From Branchinecta lynchi (lineage: Eukaryota > Arthropoda > Branchiopoda > Anostraca > Branchinectidae): 64,000 nucleotides of DNA. The notes beneath the pieces are model-generated. The model was not told where the DNA came from. It did no database searches and saw only the letters and a list, made by a program, of their open reading frames with translations. Below, one piece after another: positions 31,936 to 43,744 of the stretch; position 1 is the first letter of the stretch, and every line of letters begins with the position of its first letter. The DNA lies in contig JAKZAP010000001.1 of NCBI GenBank assembly GCA_023053575.1, forward strand, positions 31,576,533-31,640,532. The letters run 5' to 3'. A program made the translations under genes and the position numbers.

Positions 31936-33184
31936 GGCACTGTCTAGGGAACCGGGAGCCCTACTTTATGTCCCATGGGCTGCGGATCCGGTAGTTATCA
32001 CGGAAACCAAACCATATGAGCTGCGATTCCGGGATCTGACGTCATTGACTAACGGAAACTTGTATGTGCTGGCTCCCGTTCCGGTAGTAAGTGGAAATAG
32101 CTCACGGAAATTTCATCGCACCAGCTTCTCGTCCGGTAGTCTCACGGAATTGTGTACTTAGAAGCTAGGGAGCCGGTAGTTCATATTGGAAACTGTACAA
32201 TTGGAGCATGTGTTCCGGTAGTATCTACGTGGAATATAGAACTCACGTAATAGTTTGGATGAGAGCTAGGATACCGGGATTTTCACTGACTTAGAGAAAA
32301 TAACATGGGAAATTTTTTTAATACAGGAACCCATATATTGAGAGCTAAGGTACCGGTAGCAACAACTATTTGATGAAAATGACCAGCTCACGGACACAGA
32401 TGGCTATGGGCTAGGGTTCCGGTAGTGCTAACAAAAAAAAAATGAACTCACGATCCGAACCCATGTCAGTGCAGACTAGGAAAACAGAAGTGAATATTTT
32501 TTACTCACGGAGCCCAACTCCTGCGGGCTAGGGTTCCAGTAGTGCCAAAATTACAAACTCATGGAAGTTGGATTCTATGAGCTGTACCGGACTACCGGTT
32601 CCGCAGCCCATGGGATATAAAGTAAAGCTCTCGGTTCCCTAGACAGTTATCCATATTGACAGGGCTCTGTGAGTTGTAATTTTAATTTTTGGCACTACCC
32701 GAACCCTAGCCCATAGCCATCTGTGTCCATGAGCTGGTCATTTTCGATCAAATAGTTTTTGCTGCCGGTACCATAGCTCTCAATATATGAGTTCCGGTAG
32801 TAAAAATTGTCTCATGTTATTTTCTCTAAGTCAGTGAAAATCCCGGTATCCTAGCTCTCATCCAAACTATTACGTGAGTTCAATATTCCACGTAGGCACT
32901 ACCGGAACACATGCTCCAATTGTACAGTTTCCGGTATCAACTACCGGCTTCCTAGCTTCTGAGTACACAATTCCGTGAGATTACCGGACGAGAAGCTGGT
33001 GGGATGAAGTTGCCGTGAGCTATTTCCACTTACTACCGGAACGGAAGCCAGCACATACAAGTTTCCGTTAGTCAATGACGTCAGATCCCGGAATCGCAGC
33101 TCATATGGTTTGGTTTCCGTGAGAACTACCGGTTCCGTAGCCCGTAGGACATAAAGTACGACTCCCGGTTCCCTAGACAGTGCC
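31936..33184. mobile_element. Foldback element with 0.5-0.6 kb inverted arms
   Basis: The ends GGCACTGTCTAGGGAACCGG / CCGGTTCCCTAGACAGTGCC open two long inverted arms (31936-32560 and 32690-33184). The arms consist of degenerate 60-70-bp units marked by CCGGTAGT and CTCACGGA. An extra inverted copy of the terminal 70 bp lies in the centre (32579-32652). Each arm carries the same 75-82-codon frame outward-in, but the arms are near-identical at DNA level, so this is no evidence of coding. Confidence 0.75.
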
Positions 33185-33684
33185 TTCATATAAGGTATAC
33201 CAAGATCTCACGTGTGATTGCTATTGTTTCTTTAGCGCATTTGGCGACAGTTCATCATTGGATTTTATAAAGGGCGTGAAATCTTGTGACTGCACTGATG
33301 ATAAAAGTGTTTTTTTGTGATCACGAATCAAAGTAAGGATTACCATAGGTTACATATATCTGTTTTATGGAACGAACCTTATTCTGTCCGACGAAGAAAA
33401 TAGTAGCCATCCAGGGTAAAGCAGACTTGAAATACATTTATTCTGAAATAATTCAAAATGATCGATTACGGTCTACCGAATTTGTTGATTGACGAAACAA
33501 TCGGATTACCTATTTTGGCAACTTACGGGATATATCAGCACTGCAGTATAACAACCAAATTGTTGTTTTTACAATCACCTATATGAACCGAATGTGGCAA
33601 GTCTGATAATACAGGACTAAACGAAAGTCCGGCGACTTACCGAGTTCTGTAACGAATCAGAACCAAATGAATTTATTTGGTATA
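33185..33684. other. Unassigned AT-rich sequence
   Basis: No gene or repeat end recognised; may belong to the LINE fragment that follows. Confidence 0.35.
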
Positions 33685-33807
33685 ACCAAGTATGCACCTA
33701 TTTCAACCATTCCCGTCCTTTCGAAGATTCTGGAAAAGTTATTTTCTTTCCTGTTAAGTACTAACTTAACAAGTTCTCATCAGTATGGTTTTCGGGTTGG
33801 TTCCCAA
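33685..33807 (+). pseudogene. LINE reverse transcriptase fragment
   Basis: YAPISTIPVLSKILEKLFSF and SHQYGFRVGSQ match the RT finger region (YRPISLLPVLSKILEK...SSHQYGFRKG) of CR1/Jockey-type elements. Only about 41 codons survive; the foldback element at 33826 interrupts it. Confidence 0.7.
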
Positions 33808-33825
33808 AATCACCACGATATTTTT

Positions 33826-34541
33826 GCCCACTATCACAACGCCCACGATCAAAATGCCCACGGTTCAAAATGCCCTCGATCCAGAATGTCAACGATCAAA
33901 ATTCCCACGGCTTAAATTACCCACGGTTCAAAATGCCCACGACTTAAAATGCCCACCCAGAAATCGAAATCGTCCAAATGACAACGTCATGGTTTCAAAA
34001 TGGTCCTGGTTCAAAACAGCGAGGGCTCGAAGTGTGGGGTGGGAGGCCAAATGTCCTAGGACAAGGGACAGCGATAATATACAGGACAGGATTATCACGT
34101 AAAGATATTGAAGGGATCATTTTACTGTTCCTTGGAGATTCTTTGCCGAAAGTACGAAGAAATGTCTTATAAAATTGTTCCAACACATAAAGCTAAACTA
34201 GGCGATAATAATCTTGCACCATAAAGGTAAGAATTATTCCTAATTAAAAATAATACTTTTAAGATCGCTGTTTGTGATTCAGTTTATTTTTTCAGAATTC
34301 GGCAGAGTATTATAGTATTGCGTTACAATTGAGATTATACCAGTTGAACATACGATTGTACCCATTCTGATACTCGGTCTGCTCCTTTTTTCTCACTCAT
34401 CACTAATTCCAGTTTACTACGGACTGAACACCTCAAAAAATTCAATCTTGGGCATTCTGAACCGTGGTCAATTTGAGTCGTGGGCATTTTGAGTCGTGGA
34501 CATTTTGAGTCGTGGGCATTGTGGTCGTGGGCATTACGAGT
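33826..34541. mobile_element. Foldback element with 17-bp minisatellite arms
   Basis: The left arm (33826-33960) is about eight units of CCCACG.TTCAAAATG; the right arm (34443-34541) repeats the complement (CATTTTGAGTCGTGGG). The middle, about 480 bp, is unique. It lies in a LINE fragment. Confidence 0.65.
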
Positions 34542-36000
34542 GTTAGCCATGTAATGGATGTCTTCCTATGTCCCACAGGAATTTATATTATGGAAATTTC
34601 TTTTGTGGAGGCTGACACGATATCGTCTCATCCTCCAGAGCGGCTGATACGAAGCCGTATCAACCACCGCAGATTTTCATCGAATACTTTTGAGTCCTCA
34701 AATATTGAAAAGTAGAAGATTACCTCTCAAAAATACAGATTATTACCATGCAGATTGTTACCTCTAGTATGTTTTCCTGTCTCTCAGAATAATGCGTTAG
34801 TTTGTCTCGGTACAATCTGTGATAATATTTTTGGACTGTTACTATAACTGGAAAAGGGGTATCACTTAGGAGCATCAAGAGTAATCAAAGAAGATGGTCC
34901 CATTTCTAGGCATATGCCTCTCAAATTTGTTCGGCCTTGCCGGGTTTTCCCATCACCTAACGAAAAGTTTGCCGGAATTTCAAAGTCCGCTGACAACCGC
35001 ACAAGGATGTAATAATCTTCTGTTTTTTACTTCTTTTGTTTGCTTAGTTTTCCCACTTTTTAACCAAGGCACGTTCAATTTTGAAATGTTTTGCACCCGG
35101 CCGCCGCGTCGGAGAGCAGGAAGGCGGGATGTAGTCGACAAGCGCTAACAAGAGAATCGCTGATTTTAGGTGGAAAGTATTGGTATTTTCAAAAAAAAAT
35201 AAAAAAAATTCTGATTCATTTCATAAGGAAAAGGTCATTTCTAGTAAGATTTTTGCTTTAACTGTCCACGTGTCATAAATGCATCAGTTCATCTGAGCAT
35301 CCCGAGGATCTGTCGGGCATTGGGATATCCGTGCTTTGCGGGTCGTCTTGGAGGGTAATTCCTTATCAAAGCCCGACGAGTAGGCGTAAATTCATGGAGT
35401 CAAAGTGCCCTGTGATTACTGAGGTCAGTATAATTGGTATTTTCAAGATTTCACATTGCCAGTAATTTCTCTCCTGAAAATCTCTGCTATAATCCTGGCC
35501 ATTCGGGAGGGTTCTATCATCCGGGAGCCATTCGCGCTATTAAGTTTATTTTCCCCCGATTTCACCAGCCTATTTGGGGAAAGCGGTCGGATAGCTGAAT
35601 GTCACAGCTAGTTCCATAGCTCGCCGAAAACCCTTTCTTAGCCAGCACTGTATTATTTTTCTGCGAAATTTGATTTCGTTTTATTTTAGTCAATAATGAA
35701 AATCTGATAATGAATATAATATACACCAATACAAAAAAAAAAGTACACACAGAGTAAAAATGCTGCGGCTGCAAAACTAAGCTTGTATAGTCATTCAGCA
35801 CAGGCTACTATACACACTCGTTGTTAGCCCTGCATCATCTTATACGCCATCTTCAACGACAACTAGCTCTGGAAAACCAGTCTCAGCGTCGAACTCTCTT
35901 TCGAAAGATATGTTACACAGTTCGCCGACAACAACCTAAAAGAAACGTTATTTTAAACTCTTTAGTTCTCGCACGTGTCTGCAGTGAGTTGCTTAAAAAT
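34542..36000. other. Unassigned sequence with two weak plus-strand frames
   Basis: A possible terminal exon after the acceptor TATGTCCCACAG at 34578 reads about 45 codons to TAG at 34713 (IYIMEISFVEADTISS...SSNIEK). A second open stretch at 35821-35990 (HHLIRHLQRQLALEN) stops where the family B copy starts. Neither resembles a known family; both are speculative. Confidence 0.25.
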
Positions 36001-38600
36001 AACAAGACCAAAGGTGTCGATGGGATCCCAAAAAACTAAGATTTGATCCAGACAATTCGGTCTTGTCTTCGCCAGGCTAATCATCAGAGAAAACCGAGTT
36101 CACATATTCTATCTACCTATCATCAGGGGCGTCGCAAGGAGGGGGGGGTGCAGCACCCCCCCCACCTTTTTGAGATTCGGTAAAATTTTGGGCCGGAGGC
36201 CCAAAATTTTACTAAAATTGTTCGGTATTTTTTCGATAGCAGAACTGTTCGATATATTTACGGGGATTCGGTAGTTATATAGAATAATAAATAGGCAATC
36301 TGTACAAATCGGTATATTTGTCAGTATTCGGTAGTTATCACGAATTTGGTGAGAGAACTTACTGAAATCATTTGGTAATTTTTCGATGCCGGAACTATTC
36401 GGTATATTTATGGAGATTCCGTAGTTACGCAGAACCCCGAATAACCTATTGGTTCAAAATTATTCGGTATCATCATTAGGATTCGGTAATTTATGCAGTA
36501 TAATTTCCAGGATTAGCAAGTTAACCACAAATACTAACTTTGATCCAGTTTCGACGAAAGTATACCGAATATGAATATTGTTCGGTAGTGTTTCGATACC
36601 AAAACAATTCGGTATAATAACCGGGATACGCTAGTTATACAGAATCCCGAACATGCTATCGGCTAAACTTATTCGGTATAATAAGTGGAATTCGGTAATT
36701 TATTTGTTATAATTGCCAGGATTCGGAAGTTACCACGAACCTCGAAACTCAGAAGACGTCGAGTGAAGCACTGGTCGCAGACAAAAGGGATGATCTATGA
36801 TATCATCGATAGTCGTTACTTTTATTTTGGGTTCCAAAAAGAATATCTATCCAAAAATATTTCGAAAATCCGCCTGCAGCCCTTTTCGTAATATTCTCTA
36901 TTTTGTGTGACGTCGCGTCATTTGACGATTTTCAAGCCAGTTTTAGGATTGAGATTTCGAAACATTAAAAGCTAGAATTTGAATGGAAATTAAGATTAAA
37001 ATTAAAAGAAAAAAAATTTCGCCTGCGGCGCTCACTTTATGTGATTATGGCTAGTATGTTGACTACACTACAGTTAGTGCTGCTGCCGAAACGTCGCTCC
37101 ATCCGGTTTCGGGAACTACTTGGAGTCTCGGTGTTTAATCAACGGTAAATGAAAGAATTTGAAAGAGAAGTAGTTAGTTTTAGCCTACAGCAAAAAATAT
37201 TGATTTCGAAAATTTTCGCCTGCGGCGCTCGATTTAATTCTCTATTCGCTATAAGAGGTAGAAGCCGTTACTGCAATCACGCCCGGCAGTATATTCAACA
37301 TGTGGCCTTCGCCAGAAACGCTGCCTAATAGTTGGCTTATCGTCTTTCATGCTGCCCTTTATTGTTACTCTTCCTACGTAATCTTCTCTGTCCCATAATT
37401 TAAAGCTCAAATTCTTAGTTCTAGGATTCGGTAAAATTTTTGAAAGATTCGGTAAAATTTTTGCTCTGCACCCACCCACCGAAAATGCACTTGCGACGCC
37501 CCTTCCTATCATACCTCTATAAGCCATATCTATTTTGACGATATTGACCGAAACTTCCTGCTTTACTACTGCCAAATTTGCGGTTTCGCCCGAATTCAGA
37601 GCGAACTACTAGTCCAGCAAAAAAAGAAAAATTCAGAAACGAAGCCGGCGTATCTCCTTATCCCTATAAAGGAATCTAATCAACTTTAAATAAAATTTTC
37701 ACTTAAAAAAATTGCGGGTACAGCCGGATTCCGGTCTAATTATATGTCCGGGTAAAAAATGATCATTATATACAGACTCAGCGTCTCTTCTTACCCCTAA
37801 ATATATCATCTAATCAACTTCAGATAAAGCTTTTACTTTTAACATATTTTCCGGTTTTGGCCGGATTACAGGCGAACTAGTTGTCCGGCGAGAAAATGGT
37901 TTTCACAATCGGGTTCAGCATGTCTTATTACCCATAAATCAAACATTTAATCAACTTCAAATGAAACTGTTACTTTTAACCAATTTTCCGGTTTTGGCCG
38001 GATCCCGGACGAACTGCTTGTCCGGCGACAAAATGATTTTAACCATCACGCTCAGCATGTCTTCTTAACCCTAAATCAAACATTTATCAACTTCAAATGA
38101 AACTTTTACTTTTAACCAGCTTTCCGGTTTTTGCCGGATTCCGGACGAACTACTCGTCCATCGAGAAAATGGTTTTCACCATCGTGCTCAGCATGTCTTC
38201 TTACCCTAAATCAAACATTTACCCAACTTCAAATGAAACTTTTACTTTTAACAAACTTTCCGTTTTTTGCCGGATTCCAGACGAACTACTTGTCCGGCGA
38301 GAAAATGATTGTCACCATCGTGCTCAGCATGTCTTCTACCCTATAATCGACTATCACATTAGCTGTTTAAAAATATTTTGTTTGTCCCTTCAATTGAACC
38401 CCCTCCCCCACCCCCAAATATAGGGCTACAGAGCCCATCTACGAACTTGACCTTACAATTGACCCAAAAAATCCTCATACCAAGATTCATCAAAATATCT
38501 CATTCCCTTCGAGAGTTATCGTGCTTACAGACGGACGGACGGACGGAAAACTTTTGCAATGTCGTAGGTATCGCTCCACTTAGGTTTTGGGGTCCCAAAA
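36001..38600 (-). repeat. Family B Helitron/DINE-like element, interrupted by a hAT
   Basis: In reverse orientation: tail AACAAGACCAAAGGTGTCGA, (G)ATCCAGACAA..GGTCTTGTCT, then interrupted at 36124-37504, then repeating units of about 115 bp (TTCCGGTTTTGGCCGGATT, CTTGTCCGGCGA, CATGTCTTCTTACCC, ATCAACTTCAAATGAAACTT), the GGACGGACGGACGG run (38527-38545) and the GGGGTCCCAAAA end. Removing the hAT restores the alignment with the copies at 39355 and 58848. Non-coding. Confidence 0.65.
36124..37504. mobile_element. Non-autonomous hAT element, 1381 bp
   Basis: Ends CAGGGGCGTCGCAAG and CTTGCGACGCCCCTT, flanked by the exact 8-bp duplication CCTATCAT (36116-36123; 37505-37512). The first 600 bp are tandem degenerate units of ATTCGGTATATTTA and GGATTCGGTAGTTA. 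No transposase frame. CAGGGG termini with an 8-bp duplication are diagnostic of hAT. Confidence 0.85.
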
Positions 38601-39036
38601 AGGGAATGATGGAAATTGTTTCGAATCAAAGCACTGGTCGTTCAGTACCTGTTTAGAGGTGGAAAAAGAGTAATGAGAAGCAAAAGCTAACCTAGAAATT
38701 ATCACTTGAACTAACTCAAATGAAGCTATCTAAGCTTATAGGCTACAATCACTTTCGAAGAACACTGTGATCACAAATATTTCTTGACAATAATCCTAAT
38801 GTTTCAATTCAATACAATGGAGCTAACTCACTACTTATAAAGATAAAACCGGCTTAAGTTTATTCTATTTCTTTCCATCAGCTATCAAATTCATGACGGT
38901 AAACCGACAAGGAAACTTTCCAAAATGAAAAAAATGTATAAGCGTTTGTAGGCACTCAGACCAATCTCACAAATTCAAGCCAGAGGGACACAATTAAAAG
39001 CAGTTTATAACGCCCACAGCATTAAAACTCGAGATC
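38601..39036. other. Unassigned sequence between two family B elements
   Basis: AT-rich, no gene recognised. Confidence 0.35.
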
Positions 39037-40982
39037 TAATTAGGGGTGGGGAGGGGGTTCAAATTAAGGGGCAAATAAAATATTTTAAAACAGCTAATGT
39101 GATAGTCGATTATGGGGTAAGAAGACATGCTGAACACGATGGTGAAAACCATTTTGTCATCGGACATATAGTTCGCCCGGAATCCGGCCAAAACCGGAAA
39201 GTTTCTTAAAAGTAAAAGTTTTATTTGGAGTTGATTAGATGTTCGATTTAGGGCAAGAAGACATGCTGAACATTTATTTGAAAACAATTTTCTAACCAGA
39301 CATGTAGTTCGCTCGGAATACGGCCAAAATCGGAAAATTGTTAGAAGTTAAAGTTTTTTGGGATCCCAAAACGTAAGTGGAGGGATACCTATGACATCAC
39401 AAAAGTTGTCCGTCTGTCCGTCCGTCTGTAAGCACGATAACTCTCGAAGGGAACGAGATATTTTGATGAAACTTGGTGTGAGGATTCGTTGGGTCGTCAG
39501 ACCAGTCAAGTTCGTAGATGGGCTTTATAGCTCTACATTTAGGGGTGGGGGAGGGGATTCAAATTAAGGGGCAAACAAAATATTTTGAAACAGCTAATGT
39601 GATAGTCGATATTGGAGTAAGAAGACATGCTGAACACGATGGTGAAAACCATTTTGTCATCGGACAAGTAGTTCGCCCGGAATCCGGCCCAAACCGGAAA
39701 GTTTGTTGAAAGTAAAAGTTTTATTTGAAGTTGATTAGATGTTCGATTTAGGGGTAGAAGACATGTTGAAGACGATGGTGAAAACTATTTTCTCGACAGA
39801 CAAGTATTTCGCCCGGAATCCGGCCCAAACCGGAAAGTTTGTTGAAAGTAAAAGTTTTATTTGAAATTGATAAGATGTTCGATTTAGGGATAGGAAGACA
39901 TGCTGAAGACGATGGTGAAAACTATTTTCTCGACAGACATGTAGTTCACCCGGAATCCGGCCAAAACCGGAAAACTGTTGGAAGTCAAAGTTTTATTTCT
40001 AGTTGATTAGATACGCGATTTAGGGGTAAGAAGAGATGCTGAGTCCCTGTATGACAATCATATATTACCCGGACATATAGTTCGACAGGAATCCGGCTGG
40101 AATCGGAAAATTTGTTATAAGCTAAATTTCTATTTGAAGTTGATTAGATGTTCATTACTGGGGAAAGAAGATACCCTGATTTCGTCTTTGAGCTTTCTTT
40201 TTTCGCAGGACAAGTAGTTCTGGAGTTCGGCCGGAACCGGGAAATTGGCAGAAATGGCAGGAAGTTTTCGTCAAAACAGATATGACTTATAGGGGTAAAC
40301 ACACATGCTGAATCCATATCTGAACTTGGTTTTCTCAGGTGATTAGCTATTTGGCCTTAATCTTTTTCTGAATTTTAATTGTAAAAATGTTCAAGGGGTC
40401 TGGCGATGACTGGATCTGGCTAAGACAAGACCCAGTTGTCTGGATCAGATATTGAATTTTTGGGATTCCATCGAAACCTTTGGTCTTGTTTTTCTGAGTT
40501 GATTAGACAAGCGATTTAGGGGTAAGAAGAGATGCTGAATCCGTGTGACAATCATATTTTACCCGGATATATAGTTCGACCAGAATCCGGCTGGAGTCGG
40601 AAAATTAGTTATAAGTTAAATTTTTATTTGAAGTTGATTAGATGTTCATTACTGGGGAAAGAAGATGCCCTGATTTCGTCTTTGAGCTTTCTTTTTTCGC
40701 CGGACAAGCAGTTCTGGAGTTCGGCCGAAACCGGGAAATTGGCAGAAGTGGCAGGAAGTTTTCGTCAAAACAGAGATGACTTATAGGGGTAAACACACAT
40801 GCTGAAGCCATATGTGAACTTGGTTTTCTCAGATGATTAGCTATTTGGCCTTAATCTGTTTCTGAATTTTAATTGTAAAAATGTTCAAGGAGTGATGACT
40901 GGATCTGGCTAAGACAAGACCCAGTTGTCCGGATCAGATATTGAATTTTTTGGGATTCCATCGAAACCTTCGGTCTTGTTTC
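39037..40982 (+). repeat. Family B elements, partial plus full copy with internal duplication
   Basis: A 5'-truncated copy (39037-39354) runs straight into a full copy starting TTTTTTGGGATCCCAAAACG at 39355. Then GTCCGTCTGTCCGTCCGTCT, four or more 115-bp units (GTTGATTAGATGTTCGATTTA, ACATGCTGAA.ACGATGGTGA, CCGGAATCCGGCC), and the tail GACCCAGTTGTCTGGATCAG then CCATCGAAACCTTTGGTCTT. The last 490 bp occur twice (40013-40495 and 40500-40982). Confidence 0.65.
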
Positions 40983-41046
40983 CTACACTGTCATATCACC
41001 TATTCTCGTCGTCTTTAAAGTGAGCGCCTAGGTGCGGGCCAGGTAT

Positions 41047-41335
41047 TTATTTATTTGTATAGCCCGCTGAAAAGATAGAATAGCTTAGTACAAAAAAACT
41101 GAACAAAACACTAAAATCACTAGAATTCACTAAAGAAGAAGGGACAGGCCGTGCGGGGAAGATGAGATGGGACGTTGTGGAGAATTTTTTTTACTTAGGT
41201 CCGAAAGTTTCAAGTTTACCAAGGACGTTTCTTATTGTATTTCTTGCGATTAGCAACGAGCTTCGATTATGATGCCTGAATTTTTCGTTTTGCAGGGGAT
41301 TACTTCTAGGTCATCTCGGCCCTTTAAAAGCAAAC
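41047..41335 (-). repeat. Probable LINE 3' end
   Basis: On the minus strand the block ends AGCGGGCTATACAAATAAAT with AAATA, the 3' tail style of CR1-like LINEs, preceded by a 3'-UTR-like stretch. No coding remnant. Confidence 0.4.
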
Positions 41336-41496
41336 TTCTGATAATTCAACGAACACAGCTCAAGTCACACAGTATACTTGGTCGTATGGGTCGAGCATGC
41401 GTAGGATAGACGGTGTAGCCTCTGTATAAATAAATTTATAAGAATACATTAGATAAATACATTGGAATGACTGAAAGGAGTTGTCAGTTGCCTACC

Positions 41497-41813
41497 TCTG
41501 CAGTTGTGTAGATCTTTAACTCTCCGAACACATGTCCTGATATCGTTGAACCATCAGCTCTTCCTAGAGAAATGTGAAGGTGTCCTTCTCCTCCAGATAT
41601 GGTTCCGACTAGAGATACTATTTCTAGCTTCTCATCCAGTTTCATTGTTTTGTTAACACCATCTGGGCCGGTGGACAGCCGGAGCGTAGCCTCTGTTAAA
41701 CTTCCAACACAAGTCATCACAAATGCCGACTTTAGGCCTTTTTTAAGTATAAAATCTTGAAGACCTGATCTCAGGTCTTCTCCAGGCCGAAATCTTGCGG
41801 CGTAAGCTTGCAT
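41497..41813 (-). CDS. PPC (DUF296) domain protein, first exon
   Basis: ATG at 41813 is the first Met after an in-frame stop; the exon ends GCAGAG|GTAGGC in phase 0. The 106 residues match the PPC/PD1-like domain closely: AARFRPGEDLRSGLQDF, TCVGSLTEATLRLS, EIVSLVGTISGGEGHLHISL, GHVFGELKIYTTAE. The domain forms trimers in bacterial and plant proteins; small animal homologues exist but their role is little known. Only the last strand block (usually a TREFD..TGYDEL-type end) is missing and should be in a downstream exon at lower coordinates, which I could not find. Confidence 0.85.
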
Positions 41814-43744
41814 TCGATAATAATGGCGGTCAAAACTGTCAAGGAGTTTCTGTCACAAGGAAAGTGACAGAACAAAGACCAACTCGGAAACGAGTAATCT
41901 AGACGATAAGGAAAAAGCACGACTGAAGGCATTCTGGAACAACGGTGGTTAATTAGGCGCTGACCCTGCCCCGCCCTCTTGATAGGCGGTCCACGTCGAC
42001 TGTGCTGTTGAATCATATGGAGTGGAATGGACCATTATCCTGGGCCGGTCAAAATTAAAGCCCTGTCCTAGAATGCTGACTTATTGTTTGCATGGTGGGA
42101 AGTTCGAGGTGAATCCCACCAGCAGTTTGAGCGAGTTATAAGTGAAGGGAGTCTCAATACAATCCTGAGAGTTTAAGTTCTCAAATCCCTCCCGTGTTCT
42201 CCGATTCTTCTGACCCACAGACAACATGAAGAAAGATCCTTATCTCCCTTAAGGCCGCTAGGTTTGTTGCTAGAATTATCTCTCCCAGTTGTATCAAAAA
42301 CTGGTATTAGCTATGTTGTCTAGGATCCAGAACACGATATTGTTCAAAAACGGGGGGGGGGGGGGGCTTGAAGGCTCATGAGCTGCAGAAGGCTTGAAGA
42401 ACTTCTCTAAACCAATTTTTTGTTCTGAGACCGAAAATCTTACCGCACCACTTCGCACCGATGAAAGTAACCAATTTTTCAGCCTGTAAGGGCGGGGGCG
42501 GATTAGGCCTAGAAAGACCAACAGTAAAAAAAAAAATTTCTAGCAAAACCGCATAATTAAAAATCCAACAAACTATACATCTTCCGAATCTTCTTTTTAT
42601 GGTGGATATTTAATGGTGAATATTTTCAATTTTTAAGACCCAATCCGACCCGACCGAGACCCGATTGTCTGGATCAGAAAGTCCAATAAACAGTTGCACA
42701 TACATACTTGTACTTGAACACTTAATATTACCACAGTTTTCACAAGTTTTATAGTCGAACATTTATTCCAAGCTGCTTTTCTCACGATCACAATTTTCCA
42801 ATCGTACCCAATGTTTTTTCTTAAGATGTAATAATTCCGGTGATAAATATGCTTGAACTTCCCTTACAGAAAACTCGTTTGTCCAAGAAACACGTAAAAC
42901 GGTAGCTAACGACTACGATGACGAAACGCACTAGCAACAGCAAACACGTCGATATTCAATAATCAATCTCTGCTAAGAATTCTGTTTAATGGTATTGATC
43001 ACTGCCATCTGTTGGTCTCAATACCAGAAGTAGAGGGGGAGGGGACCGAAGATGAGTGCCTCCGGATCCAGGTTTTTTAATAACAAATTAGATGACTAAA
43101 AAGATCCAGGCCGAGAAGTCGTAATGCACGGTACGGGTATGCAGGGTTAGATAAGTGGTGTACCAGATGGACCTCTAACTAGACCCTTATAGTTCCTAGG
43201 AGAAGATTCGGGAAGTCCAAGAAATTTGGGAATATTTGTCCAAATACTGTTAAGTCCGAAACGGCAACCTGAATGGAACCATCTAGCTCTCTTCCGTTAG
43301 TTCCGTTGAATGGCGGAATACTAAACGGCAGGATCGGAATGTCTTCCGCTTTGCTCTATTCTGCCATTGCTTGTTGCAACATTTTTGTATTTAGCTTCAT
43401 GGATTGCTAGAGCATCTTCATCAATTGATCCGCGACCATTTGACAGAAATCTCCGTCATACGAAATAGTCCCAAAAATCAATTTTTCGGTGCCCTTCGCC
43501 TCTTTCTCTCTCTCCTCTTCCTTCGTTTTCGGCAACGGCGAGCTCGCTGCAGCTATCAGCTGACGAAACGAAATAATACATTTAATAGATTCAAGCTAAT
43601 AGCATTCGGGCACAGTTGCTGTTAGTTGACCGCTTCCTTTGTCGTCCGACTGCAGTTTAGGATACCAGTTCAAGTAACTAACCCCATCTGTTTAAATTAA
43701 ACTCTCAGGCAGCTGTTTGTACGGCATTTCCAGTATTTGGCTGC
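41814..43744. other. Upstream of the PPC gene; no gene recognised
   Basis: Contains a G run (42349-42366) and a family B-tail-like bit near 42640-42690 (AGACCCGATTGTCTGGATCA). A plus-strand frame at 43404-43625 is basic and low-complexity, without similarity to anything I know. Confidence 0.4.

Noticed and set aside
31934..32161. Conserved 75-82-codon frames on both arms of the palindrome
   Set aside because: The arms are nearly identical DNA, so frame conservation gives no independent evidence of coding.
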